Assembly: GCF_003946465.1 (NCBI RefSeq)
Contig: NZ_RHOL01000024.1
Span: forward strand, 1-38,696
Reading direction: 5' to 3'
Length of the DNA: 38,696 bases
Source: Lacticaseibacillus hegangensis
GTDB lineage: Bacteria; Bacillota; Bacilli; Lactobacillales; Lactobacillaceae
The notes under the pieces are model-generated. The model was not told the origin of the DNA and did no database searches. It saw only the letters and a list, made by a program, of their open reading frames with translations. This document shows positions 13,337-21,240 of the stretch, in pieces. A program made the translations under genes and the position numbers. How positions within the stretch are numbered: the stretch's first letter is position 1; each line of letters starts with the position of its first letter.

Positions 13337-14092
13337 ATGCAGCCAATTAAACATGCATCTTCAATTGATCGAACAAAGAACTGGCGAGTTTTGATTTACG
13401 GAAAGCCTGGTGTCGGCAAGACATCAGCCATTCGCAATCTTGATGGCAAAACACTCGTGCTAGATCTGGATGACAGTTCCAAAGTGCTATCCGGTGCACC
13501 GAACATCGATGTGCAACCATTTGACCGAAGCAAACCAAGCGAAGAATGGAAAGAGTTCCTGAAAAATCTGGCTGAACGTGTTTCCGGATATGACAATCTG
13601 GTGATCGACAACGTATCAGCGTTCGAAAAAGACTGGTTTGTCGAACGTGGCCGTGCTAGCAAGAACGGCATTGGAAACGAGATTCAGGATTATGGGCAAT
13701 GGGCGAATTATTTTTCCCGTATCATGACCATGATCTTCATGGACGCGCCAGTGGACGTACTGGTCACAGCGTGGGAGAACACGCGCGAAGTCACCAGCGA
13801 AACCGGTCAGTCATTCAGCCAGTATGCGCCAGCGATTCGCGACAGCGTACGAGATGGCCTGCTGGGCCTGACGGACGTTGTTGGCCGGGTGATGGTCAAC
13901 CCGAAGACGGGTGGGCGCGGCGTGATTCTCGAAGGCAACGACACGATCTTCGCGAAGAACCGCATCGACGGTCGGAAGTCCGCGTCAATCGAAACACTGT
14001 TCGAGTTTGGAGGTGGCGATGACGTACACACTGCATCCGTATCAGCAGAAGCTGGTAAGCCAAGCGCGCCAAAAGCTGGCGCAGGGAAGTAA
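13337..14092 (+). CDS. P-loop ATPase of the phage nucleotide-binding (AAA_24/Sak4-like) type
   Basis: 251 residues with Walker A GKPGVGKTS (about 22-30), an aspartate-rich Walker B-like strand (LVIDNVSAFE) and a RecA-like core. Proteins of this kind sit beside helicase and SSB-like genes in lactobacillus phages and are linked to single-strand annealing or recombination (Sak4 group). The 3' 74 bases overlap the helicase gene. Confidence 0.8.
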   Translation: MQPIKHASSIDRTKNWRVLIYGKPGVGKTSAIRNLDGKTLVLDLDDSSKVLSGAPNIDVQPFDRSKPSEEWKEFLKNLAERVSGYDNLVIDNVSAFEKDWFVERGRASKNGIGNEIQDYGQWANYFSRIMTMIFMDAPVDVLVTAWENTREVTSETGQSFSQYAPAIRDSVRDGLLGLTDVVGRVMVNPKTGGRGVILEGNDTIFAKNRIDGRKSASIETLFEFGGGDDVHTASVSAEAGKPSAPKAGAGK

Positions 14093-15326
14093 GTCTGTCC
14101 TGCTGGTCAGTCCTGCCGGTTCGGGTAAATCCATTGTGATCGCAGAAATCGCACGACTAGCAACTGAAAAGGGCGGGCACGTGATGTTCACCGTTCACCG
14201 CAAAGAGCTAATTGAGCAGATCACCAACACGTTCATCAAGGACGGCGTGGACCTATCACGCTGCACGATCATGACGGTCGGACGTATTGCTCACCGGTTG
14301 GGCAAGTTGCCACAGCCGACGCTGATTATCACGGATGAAACGCACCACAGTCTGGCCAAAACATATCGTAAAATCTATGACTTTTATTCCGATGTGCCAC
14401 GGTTGGGCTTTTCAGCCAGCCCGTGGCGGCTGAGTGGACAAGGTTTGGGGGACGTTTACGACACGATGGTCGAAGGCCCGTCGGTGCGTTGGTTGATTGA
14501 TAACCACTACCTGGCACCATACGAGTACTACGCGCCAACACTGATTGATGTGCAGAAGTTGAAAAAATCATCCACAGGTGATTACAGCAGCAAGTCGATT
14601 GATGATGCGAACAACAAAGTCATTTTTGGCGATGTAGTGAAGCACTACAAAAAGCTGGCGAGTGGCCGCCAAGCAATCGTCTACGCCCACAGCGTGGAAG
14701 AAAGCCAACGGGTGGCCGAAACGTTCAACGCGGCAGGCATCACAGCTCGGCACGTTGACAGCAAGACGCCGGCTGGCGATAGAGCTAAAACAATGGCTGC
14801 ATTCAAAGCTGGGGCTATCAAGATCATCAGCAATGTGGACCTCATCTCGGAAGGGTTCGATGTGCCCGACTGCGGCGTGATTATCATGCTGCGGCCAACG
14901 GCATCCCTAGTGCTCGATATTCAGCAGTCCATGCGCGGTATGCGCTATGAATCAGGCAAACGCGCCGTGATTATCGACCACGTGGCGAATGTCTACCGGT
15001 TCGGACTGCCGGACGCTGAGCGTGAATGGAGCCTGGCTGATAGGCCGAAAAAGTCGAAACAAGGCAAGTCGGACGGGCCACCGATTAAATCCTGCCCGCA
15101 GTGTTATGGCATGGTGCCAGCACAAGCAAGGCAGTGCCCGTTGTGCGGGTACGCGTTCAAGGCTGACGGGTCGGACTTGGAAGTGGACCCGAACGCAGAA
15201 CTAACGAAACTCACACCAGAGTTTCACATGACGGTTGATTATCCAGTGCGGATGCAGCCGAAGGATGCAAAGTCAATCGAAGACCTGAAACTGATCGCCC
15301 ACGCCCGTGGGTACAAGAACGGGTGA
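14019..15326 (+). CDS. SF2 DEAD/DEAH-box DNA helicase
   Basis: 435 residues. Motif I SPAGSGKS (about 30-37), motif II DETHH, motif III-like FSASPWR, and C-terminal RecA lobe motifs including QQSMRGMRYESGK (motif VI). A zinc-ribbon tail CPQCYG ... CPLCGY lies near 360-385. It would unwind DNA during phage replication. The ATG at 14019 is preferred because GGAGG lies just upstream. Confidence 0.92.
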   Translation: MTYTLHPYQQKLVSQARQKLAQGSKSVLLVSPAGSGKSIVIAEIARLATEKGGHVMFTVHRKELIEQITNTFIKDGVDLSRCTIMTVGRIAHRLGKLPQPTLIITDETHHSLAKTYRKIYDFYSDVPRLGFSASPWRLSGQGLGDVYDTMVEGPSVRWLIDNHYLAPYEYYAPTLIDVQKLKKSSTGDYSSKSIDDANNKVIFGDVVKHYKKLASGRQAIVYAHSVEESQRVAETFNAAGITARHVDSKTPAGDRAKTMAAFKAGAIKIISNVDLISEGFDVPDCGVIIMLRPTASLVLDIQQSMRGMRYESGKRAVIIDHVANVYRFGLPDAEREWSLADRPKKSKQGKSDGPPIKSCPQCYGMVPAQARQCPLCGYAFKADGSDLEVDPNAELTKLTPEFHMTVDYPVRMQPKDAKSIEDLKLIAHARGYKNG

Positions 15327-15386
15327 GTTTATTTTCAGGCGAAGTCACGCGGATTTATCCCAGTCAAAAATTAGGAGGAAACTAAC

Positions 15387-15917
15387 ATGTCATTCATCAC
15401 AACCGATTACAGCAAGAATCAGGACAACGACTTCGCACCACTGCCACAGGGTGAATACGAAATGGTCATCACGCAGGCCGGCGAACGCGCCACTAAGTCT
15501 GGCTCGGAATCGCTGCAGTTGCGGCTGACCGTGCGCAACGATCTCGACCAGGCAGAGCCGAACACCAATGGCAAGTATCACAACCGCATCGTGTTCTTCG
15601 ACAATTGGAAGCGCAAAGCAACCAACCAGTACGACATGGACGGCCTGCAGTACGTTTTGGAAGCTGCGCAGATTCCCGAAGGTACTCCGCTTAACAGCAT
15701 CGACGAGTTCTGCCAGGCGCTCATTCACAAGCCAGTGCGGGTGTACGTCAAGGTCGAGCACGACGACCAATATGGCGATCGCAACACGGTCGCACCGTGG
15801 AACGTCCACAAGAGTAAGTACCCGCAGGTCGCGCACAAGTACAATGATTCGAACGACCTGACCACCGGCTCAACGCCACTGACCAATGAAGAAATTGAAA
15901 ACGACCTGCCGTTCTAA
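15387..15917 (+). CDS. DUF669 protein, probable single-strand DNA-binding partner
   Basis: 176 residues (LPQGEYEMVITQAGERATKSG ... RIVFFDN) with the beta-rich DUF669 fold region and a disordered acidic tail ending ENDLPF. That tip resembles the conserved acidic C-terminus of bacterial SSB, which recruits replication and repair proteins. The ATG has TTAGGAGG upstream. It sits between helicase and primase genes, consistent with an SSB substitute; that role is inferred. Confidence 0.85.
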   Translation: MSFITTDYSKNQDNDFAPLPQGEYEMVITQAGERATKSGSESLQLRLTVRNDLDQAEPNTNGKYHNRIVFFDNWKRKATNQYDMDGLQYVLEAAQIPEGTPLNSIDEFCQALIHKPVRVYVKVEHDDQYGDRNTVAPWNVHKSKYPQVAHKYNDSNDLTTGSTPLTNEEIENDLPF

Positions 15918-15932
15918 TTAGGAGGAATGCGG

Positions 15933-18233
15933 ATGTATGAAAAAATTCCAGCAGAACTCCGGTCCCTAAAGCAATGGGGACTTTTCCGCCGAATCTGGCA
16001 GCCGGCCAAGAAGAAGTACACGAAGATTCCGTACTCTGCACTGACTGGCACGAAGACCAGCTCGACTGACCCGTCGCAGTGGGTGACGTTCGACGAAGCA
16101 CTCACAGCACTGCAGGCGTATGACTTGGACGGCTTAGGCTTCTTCTTCGCCAACGGTTATGCGGGCATCGATGTGGATCACATTGGCGGTGACCTTGACC
16201 GGCTGGCCGCCGGGAATACGGACGATAACACGGCGTGGGAGTTTATGACCGCATTCAAGTCGTACACCGAGCGCTCCATGTCCGGTGAAGGTATCCACAT
16301 CATCATTAAGGGCGAAGTGCCCGGCACGCGGAGACGTAAGGGCAATGTTGAAATGTACGACTCTGGCCGGTTCTTCGCCATGACAGGTGACGCGATCGGG
16401 CCATACCACGACATCAACGTGCCAAGTCAGGACGACTTCAAACGCATCTACTCGAAGTATCTAGAGCCGAAAACGGTCATCAGTCTGCCGAGCGAACGGG
16501 AGACGACACCGAACAACCTATCTGAAGATGAGATCATCGGCAAAATGCTTGCGTCAAAGTCTGGCCCGCGCATCAAGCTACTGCTCAATGGCGGATGGGA
16601 GAGCCAGTATACCTCGCAATCCGAAGCTGACCTGGCATTCGCGAACGACCTGGCATTCTGGACAGGTCGCGACTTCGCCCGGATGGATAGCATCTTTCGC
16701 CAGTCGTCACTGATGCGCGGAAAGTGGGACGAGAAGCACGGTAAGACGACGTACGGCGTCGCCACATTGAACCGGGCAATCAACGACACACGCGAAACGT
16801 ATCACCCAGAGCGCACGAAGCCGAAGTACCACCTGGGTTTTATCACGAACGACGGTGGACCGAAGAAATTCCCTCCACGCTCGTGGGACGATACCGGTAA
16901 CGCTGACCGCTTCGTTGACCGTTATGGCAATCTGGCGCGGTACAGCTACGTTGACCACGCTTGGTACATCTATAACGGTAGTTTCTGGGAGTTAGACCAA
17001 CGCGGTCTACTGCGGTCGATGATCGATGCAGTCGTCGCTGACCTGAAGAATGAGAAACCGAAAACACCGCCGGAAGTAGACCCTGACAAGGCAGAGAAAG
17101 AGTGGGCGAAGTTCTGCAAGCAATCACGCAGCAATCGAGCGAAGCGCGGCATGGAGGAAGAACTCCAACACCGCCTGCCGATCACCGCCGACGAATTCGA
17201 CGCCGATCAGACGCTGCTGAACGTGGATAACGGGTACGTCGATTTATCCGACGGCACGTTGCACGACCACGACATCAAGAAGATGTTCTCCAAGCAGTCC
17301 GAAGTCGAATATAGCGACACCGTGGACGCACCGGAGTGGCAGGCGTTCCTGGAGCAGACGTTCGCAGGCGACAAAGACCTGATCGACTACATTCAAAAGG
17401 CCGTCGGGTACAGTCTGACTGGCTCTGTAGAAGAGCAAGTGATGTTCATCCTGTACGGCACAGGGCGCAATGGCAAGTCAGTCTTTATGGACACGCTGAA
17501 GCACATCGCTGGGAGCTATTCCCGCACGATGCAGGCCAAGTCGATCATGGTGCAGCAGAGCAGTAGCAGCGCGAACAGCGACATCGCCAGGCTGAAAGGC
17601 GCGCGGCTGGTATCAGCTAGCGAACCGAACGAAGGCGTGCGGCTCGATGAAGGCCTGATTAAGGAGCTGACCGGCGGTGAGTCAGTCACAGCGCGGTTCC
17701 TGTACGGGTCAGAATTCGAGTTCAAGCCTGAATTCAAACTCTGGCTGTCGACCAACCACAAGCCGATCATTCGGGGAACTGATGACGGTATCTGGCGGCG
17801 CTTGATGTTGATTCCATTCACCGTGCAAGTACCGGAAAACAAGGTCGACAAGAAACTGACGTACAAGCTCGAACGCGAGTCGGTCGGCATCCTGAACTGG
17901 GCCGTGGATGGCGCTCTGAAGTGGCAGCAGGAAGGACTGCAGCCGCCGCAGAGTGTGAAGGACGCGAGCCTGGAATACCGGAATGAGATGGATGTGCTTG
18001 AGTTGTTCGTCAGTGACGCGTGTGAGAAAGGACCAGGGTATGAAGCGCCGGCTGGACAGCTATACCAATTGTACGTTCAGTGGTGCGATAAGACCGGCGA
18101 ATACAAGATGCGCAAGCAGAAATTCAGTGGCGAGATGCAAAAGAAGTTTAACTACGCGAGAAAACGCGATGGCAGATTTTACGTTGGTGTCCGAATTAAG
18201 TCTGATCCAAGGCTAAATTGGGCAAAAGTGTGA
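15933..18233 (+). CDS. Primase-helicase (AEP-like primase plus D5/P4-type helicase)
   Basis: 766 residues. The N-terminal region (about 1-270) resembles archaeo-eukaryotic-type prim-pol domains of phage replication proteins, with the metal-binding pair in AGIDVDHI and a downstream GEGIHIIIKG. The C-terminal half (about 430-690) is a D5/P4-family helicase with Walker A YGTGRNGKS and KLWLSTNHKPII. It would prime and unwind DNA at the adjacent iteron origin. The ATG at 15933 lies 7 bases after GGAGG; an ATG at 15927 is too close. Its stop codon is part of the first iteron. Confidence 0.93.
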   Translation: MYEKIPAELRSLKQWGLFRRIWQPAKKKYTKIPYSALTGTKTSSTDPSQWVTFDEALTALQAYDLDGLGFFFANGYAGIDVDHIGGDLDRLAAGNTDDNTAWEFMTAFKSYTERSMSGEGIHIIIKGEVPGTRRRKGNVEMYDSGRFFAMTGDAIGPYHDINVPSQDDFKRIYSKYLEPKTVISLPSERETTPNNLSEDEIIGKMLASKSGPRIKLLLNGGWESQYTSQSEADLAFANDLAFWTGRDFARMDSIFRQSSLMRGKWDEKHGKTTYGVATLNRAINDTRETYHPERTKPKYHLGFITNDGGPKKFPPRSWDDTGNADRFVDRYGNLARYSYVDHAWYIYNGSFWELDQRGLLRSMIDAVVADLKNEKPKTPPEVDPDKAEKEWAKFCKQSRSNRAKRGMEEELQHRLPITADEFDADQTLLNVDNGYVDLSDGTLHDHDIKKMFSKQSEVEYSDTVDAPEWQAFLEQTFAGDKDLIDYIQKAVGYSLTGSVEEQVMFILYGTGRNGKSVFMDTLKHIAGSYSRTMQAKSIMVQQSSSSANSDIARLKGARLVSASEPNEGVRLDEGLIKELTGGESVTARFLYGSEFEFKPEFKLWLSTNHKPIIRGTDDGIWRRLMLIPFTVQVPENKVDKKLTYKLERESVGILNWAVDGALKWQQEGLQPPQSVKDASLEYRNEMDVLELFVSDACEKGPGYEAPAGQLYQLYVQWCDKTGEYKMRKQKFSGEMQKKFNYARKRDGRFYVGVRIKSDPRLNWAKV

Positions 18234-18460
18234 CGGATGGTGTGACGGATGAATTTTCTGGCAAACCATTACAGCCGTAAGGGTACAGCCTATATTTTCT
18301 TTCTGTGACGGATGATTAGTCAAAAAGTAATATACGTAAAAAGTAAAAACGTATAGGAGAAAAGGTTTCTCGATTCATCCGTCACATCCGTCACAAAGTG
18401 GATGGAAGCATTGAGCGCGTAAGCATAAAGCGTTATGGCCATCCGTCACCGCATCCGTCA
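18231..18460. other. Putative phage replication origin with seven iterons
   Basis: Exact copies of TGACGGATG occur at 18231-18239, 18243-18251 and 18306-18314. Its reverse complement CATCCGTCA occurs at 18376-18384, 18385-18393, 18440-18448 and 18452-18460. Between the two sets is an AT-rich segment (about 18315-18360), a natural unwinding region. The spacer has no convincing gene and lies between the primase-helicase and a nuclease gene. Opposed iteron groups around an AT-rich core are typical of replication origins. Confidence 0.8.
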
Positions 18461-18480
18461 CCGTTTGGGGGAACGAAATA

Positions 18481-18807
18481 TTGAAGTCAGAGCATGCAAT
18501 CCAGTCAGAAATCATGCTCGCATTGTCGGCGCACGGGTGCATCGTTGCCCGTACCAATGTCGGCACAGTGCGCACGGCAGACGGAAGGCTGTTCAATGCC
18601 GGGCCGCCTCCTGGGTGGCCTGACGTGACCGCGATTAGACGCAGTGATGGTCGCGCGGTGTTGATCGAAGTTAAGAACGAACGAGGCCGTTTAAGGCCTG
18701 ACCAGATTAGATTCGCGCAGGCAATCGCAGACACGCCGATTATTTACGGCGTCTGCCGATCGGCCGAGGACGCGATCAGATTATTGGAGGGGAATGCAGA
18801 TGGATGA
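18481..18807 (+). CDS. VRR-NUC domain nuclease
   Basis: 108 residues, a stand-alone PD-(D/E)xK fold: SEHAIQSEIMLALSAHG, then GPPPGWPDVTAI (catalytic D), then LIEVKNERGRLRPDQ (ExK). Stand-alone phage VRR-NUC proteins are thought to resolve branched DNA. The TTG start at 18481 follows GGGGG by about 9 bases. It directly follows the iteron cluster and overlaps the next gene by 8 bases. Confidence 0.88.
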   Translation: MKSEHAIQSEIMLALSAHGCIVARTNVGTVRTADGRLFNAGPPPGWPDVTAIRRSDGRAVLIEVKNERGRLRPDQIRFAQAIADTPIIYGVCRSAEDAIRLLEGNADG

Positions 18808-19048
18808 CCGTTATAAGGAGTACGCAATAGCACGCATCAGCAACTATATCGAAGACCACGACACAGACCGGGAGCGGTTTGCCTACGCGATTGGTCGCTC
18901 GGAAGCGACGCTCAAGGCGTTTATGAACGGTGACCTGGACAAGCTCGGCTCGCCTGCGTTGCACGGATGCGCGCGGGTGATGGGCATCACGTACCGCAAG
19001 CTGATTATCCCGCTGAGCGAGGAAGATTATCAGGGGGCGAGCGCATGA
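18800..19048 (+). CDS. Small helix-turn-helix-like protein
   Basis: 82 residues with a probable HTH (DTDRERFAYAIGRSEATLKAFMNGDLDKLG). The ATG at 18800 lies 7 bases after GGAGGGG, while the earlier in-frame ATG at 18794 is too close. It overlaps the next gene by ATGA. It shares size and layout with the following HTH protein, so the two may be diverged duplicates. Function unknown. Confidence 0.6.
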   Translation: MDDRYKEYAIARISNYIEDHDTDRERFAYAIGRSEATLKAFMNGDLDKLGSPALHGCARVMGITYRKLIIPLSEEDYQGASA

Positions 19049-19263
19049 AGGAATCAGCGTTACGCACGCTGAGCTATAACACGATGACGATGCTCGGCAA
19101 GAACGGGCTAACGAAAGCTGAGTTTTGCCGCGTGCATGGCCTGGCAATCAATACGCTAGAGCGCATCCTATCCGGGCAGAATATCGGCATCAATGTGCTG
19201 GAGCAATACGCGGCTGCATTCGATGTTGCGCCGTGGCAACTACTGAAAGAGGGCGGCGTGTAA
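19045..19263 (+). CDS. Small helix-turn-helix protein
   Basis: 72 residues with an XRE-like core (LTKAEFCRVHGLAINTLERILSGQ, then VLEQYAAAFDVAPWQLL). It is coupled to the previous gene by a 4-base overlap and to the next by a single shared base. Probably DNA-binding; target unknown. Confidence 0.7.
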   Translation: MKESALRTLSYNTMTMLGKNGLTKAEFCRVHGLAINTLERILSGQNIGINVLEQYAAAFDVAPWQLLKEGGV

Positions 19264-19439
19264 TGAACAAAGGATTAAGTCGTGCACTGGTATGGCTGGC
19301 GATGCTGCTTATCACGGCGGCAATCTGGTGGCTGGCGATGTACACGTCGCTGCTGGTACCAAGCGTCATGATGCTGGCGGCAGTCTTAGCACTGTGGGGG
19401 TCGATCGTGGTGGACGATATGAAGGAGGCGAGGAAATGA
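19263..19439 (+). CDS. Small membrane protein with two helices
   Basis: 58 residues with two hydrophobic segments (about 7-26 and 30-49) and a charged end (DDMKEARK). TAATG overlap upstream and ATGA overlap downstream. No family is recognised. Confidence 0.6.
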   Translation: MNKGLSRALVWLAMLLITAAIWWLAMYTSLLVPSVMMLAAVLALWGSIVVDDMKEARK

Positions 19440-20002
19440 GTCTATATGCAGTGAAAAACGACGAAGGCGAGTGGCTGGGAGTTGACCGAAACGGGTCAGA
19501 TCATTGGCAAGCAATCCATGGCGATATTTATTCTGGTTGGTTTTCCGCAAATGAAAGAGCAAGCGTCTTCGGTGGCCACGTAGTCGAGCTAGTCGAGGCC
19601 CCGGCGAAGGTCGTAGTGAGCGAAGAGGAAGCTGAGATGCTTGAGCAGGCGAAGTGTGATGATGACCCCGCCGAGTCAATTGTCGGGTTCGTCAACTCTC
19701 ATGACCAGTATGACGGTGATGGCAAGACGGAAGACCGCCTCATGCGCGCCTACGTCAACGGCTGGACGGTCGAGAAGCCGAAGCGTTACGTCCTGCCGAT
19801 GCCATACGGAGCGAACGACGATGACCCAGATAACAGCCCTTACGCGGCGGTAAATAGAGAATATCTTTGGGGGCCCGCGTGGTATCAGGGGCCTTGTGTT
19901 TCATTTAAGAAAGCACGGGAGCACTACTCTGTCACCCAGTCCGACATCGACGCGGCACCTGACTGGGTTAAGGCGATCACACCTGTGGAGGTGAAGGACT
20001 GA
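19436..20002 (+). CDS. DUF1642-family phage protein
   Basis: 188 residues. An N-terminal module of about 55 residues (SLYAVKNDEGEWLGVDRNG) is followed by KVVVSEEEAEMLEQAK and DRLMRAYVNGWTVEKPKRYVLPMP, the recognisable DUF1642 segment of lactobacillus and lactococcal phages. Function unknown. The N-terminal module resembles the separate 65-residue protein encoded next. Confidence 0.8.
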   Translation: MSLYAVKNDEGEWLGVDRNGSDHWQAIHGDIYSGWFSANERASVFGGHVVELVEAPAKVVVSEEEAEMLEQAKCDDDPAESIVGFVNSHDQYDGDGKTEDRLMRAYVNGWTVEKPKRYVLPMPYGANDDDPDNSPYAAVNREYLWGPAWYQGPCVSFKKAREHYSVTQSDIDAAPDWVKAITPVEVKD

Positions 20003-20199
20003 TGATTTACGTGATTAAAAATGAGGCTGATGAGTACCTCAGTTTTAGCGACGAAGGCGACTCGGTCTGGGACAAAGATGTGGGCCATTTCGAGACATCT
20101 GAACAACGGGCACTTGCGTGGTCTCAAATGTATGGTGGAACCGTTTATCCATGTTTTGTAGCGATCAAGCCCGTGGAGGTGACAGACGATGAGCAATGA
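20002..20199 (+). CDS. Small protein related to the N-terminal module of the preceding DUF1642 protein
   Basis: 65 residues (MIYVIKNEADEYLSFSDEG...). The start resembles the first residues of the upstream DUF1642 protein, and the end (IKPVEVTDDEQ) parallels that protein's TPVEVKD. It overlaps the upstream gene by one base and the downstream gene by 11. Likely a free-standing copy of the module. Confidence 0.65.
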   Translation: MIYVIKNEADEYLSFSDEGDSVWDKDVGHFETSEQRALAWSQMYGGTVYPCFVAIKPVEVTDDEQ

Positions 20200-20554
20200 G
20201 ACGAAGCGGGACGTGTTCGAGAATGCGCTTGATGAGCTTTTGCTATCAAAGGACGATGGTGCGTTAGACGCCGAATTACGCTGCCATTATGACGCCGCCT
20301 TGCCAGATAATCTGCCGGTGATTCCCCAAGCGGTGAGTGATTATATCAGCAAAGCAAAGAAACCGAGACAGTGGGGATTGCTAGACGTATTTTGGCACCT
20401 TGGCGACCATATATCAGCTATGGGCTTCAATGGTCTGTACGATTGGGAACGCTGGATGGTTGACAACCAGGATGCTGTTTCGCGTGCATGGGTGCTAGGT
20501 GTTTGGTGTGTTGAGGAAACCGGCGAAATTGTGAAATTGGAGGCGAAGAAATGA
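20189..20554 (+). CDS. DUF1642-like protein, C-terminal-type module
   Basis: 121 residues with LPVIPQAVSDYISKAK and DAVSRAWVLGVWCVEETGEIVKLEAK, resembling the core of DUF1642 proteins without the N-terminal module. The ATG overlaps the end of the previous gene. With that gene it looks like a two-gene version of the 188-residue protein. Function unknown. Confidence 0.65.
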   Translation: MSNETKRDVFENALDELLLSKDDGALDAELRCHYDAALPDNLPVIPQAVSDYISKAKKPRQWGLLDVFWHLGDHISAMGFNGLYDWERWMVDNQDAVSRAWVLGVWCVEETGEIVKLEAKK

Positions 20555-20664
20555 GCTTATATGATTATCTCGGAATCAAGTTCTGGTGGGAGGCCATCAC
20601 TACAATTATCGGCCTCACTGCGTTTGCTGTCTGGCTAATTTACAACTGGTGGCATGATCGTTGA
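20551..20664 (+). CDS. Tiny single-pass membrane protein
   Basis: 37 residues (MSLYDYLGIKFWWEAITTII...) with one Trp-rich hydrophobic helix. GGAGG lies 7-8 bases before the ATG, which overlaps the previous stop by four bases. No family is recognised. Confidence 0.6.
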   Translation: MSLYDYLGIKFWWEAITTIIGLTAFAVWLIYNWWHDR

Positions 20665-20735
20665 TTGCCGTCATGCTGTTCATAAACTTGGTGGGCGTGT
20701 GGTTCTGGGCTAATTGGGAAAGGAGTGATGCGCAA

Positions 20736-21218
20736 GTGAGAAAGACAACAGCTAGTGCTGTGAGCCCGTGGGATTATGAAGCGTCTGTGGCCGAAGCTGA
20801 CAATGTGCTAGAAGACTATCGCAGACGAAAACAAAGGTCACGGGTCAAGGCTTCTATCCAGTCACCATCACTTGACGGTATGCCAAGATCATCATCAATC
20901 GGCAACGTTATGGAAATAAAGATTACCAACCATTTGGATGATGAAACGTACGTAGAAGTCTGTGAAAAGACAATCGAGTGTATAGAAGATGATGCTCGGC
21001 GAAACATACTGAAGGACTACTACATCAAGCGACCCATTGCTGTAGAGCTGTTGATTGAGGATTCTGGATATGAGAAAAGCGGGTACTACGATGCTCTTAA
21101 AGACGCGTTGTATACCTTTGCCGGACTATGGCCGGTCGGTGACCATGGATTGCTGGTCCGGAAAAACAGCGGACAAACACCGGACAAAGAGCGGACAAAG
21201 AGCGGACATCTACCATGA
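20736..21218 (+). CDS. arpU: ArpU-family late transcriptional regulator
   Basis: 160 residues. ArpU proteins of Gram-positive phages control late gene expression and resemble sigma-factor region 4. Visible here are the helical core ETYVEVCEKTIECIEDDARRNILKDYYI and the HTH-like ELLIEDSGYEKSGYYDALKDALYTFAGLWP. The GTG at 20736 is preferred because AAAGGAG lies about 10 bases upstream; an upstream in-frame stretch from 20661 would add a membrane-like segment. The gene's last 60 bases are an 11-bp tandem repeat, probably a regulatory site. Confidence 0.82.
   Translation: MRKTTASAVSPWDYEASVAEADNVLEDYRRRKQRSRVKASIQSPSLDGMPRSSSIGNVMEIKITNHLDDETYVEVCEKTIECIEDDARRNILKDYYIKRPIAVELLIEDSGYEKSGYYDALKDALYTFAGLWPVGDHGLLVRKNSGQTPDKERTKSGHLP
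21159..21213 (+). repeat. Five tandem 11-bp repeats at the 3' end of arpU (candidate late-activator site)
   Basis: Units CGGAAAAACAG, CGGACAAACAC, CGGACAAAGAG, CGGACAAAGAG and CGGACATCTAC start at 21159, 21170, 21181, 21192 and 21203. The 11-bp period puts each unit on nearly the same helix face. A TATTGT-like -10 lies at about 21235, with no good -35, as expected for an activator-dependent promoter. Binding by the ArpU product is a reasonable inference. Confidence 0.65.
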
Positions 21219-21240
21219 AATTGCATGTTATTATTGTATT

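Noticed and set aside
18231-18460. CRISPR array
   Set aside because: Repeats are only 9 bp, occur in both orientations and have irregular spacing; they are iterons.
20661-20735. Extended ArpU start adding a membrane-like segment
   Set aside because: It requires a TTG without a ribosome binding site; the GTG at 20736 after AAAGGAG is better and gives a typical ArpU length.
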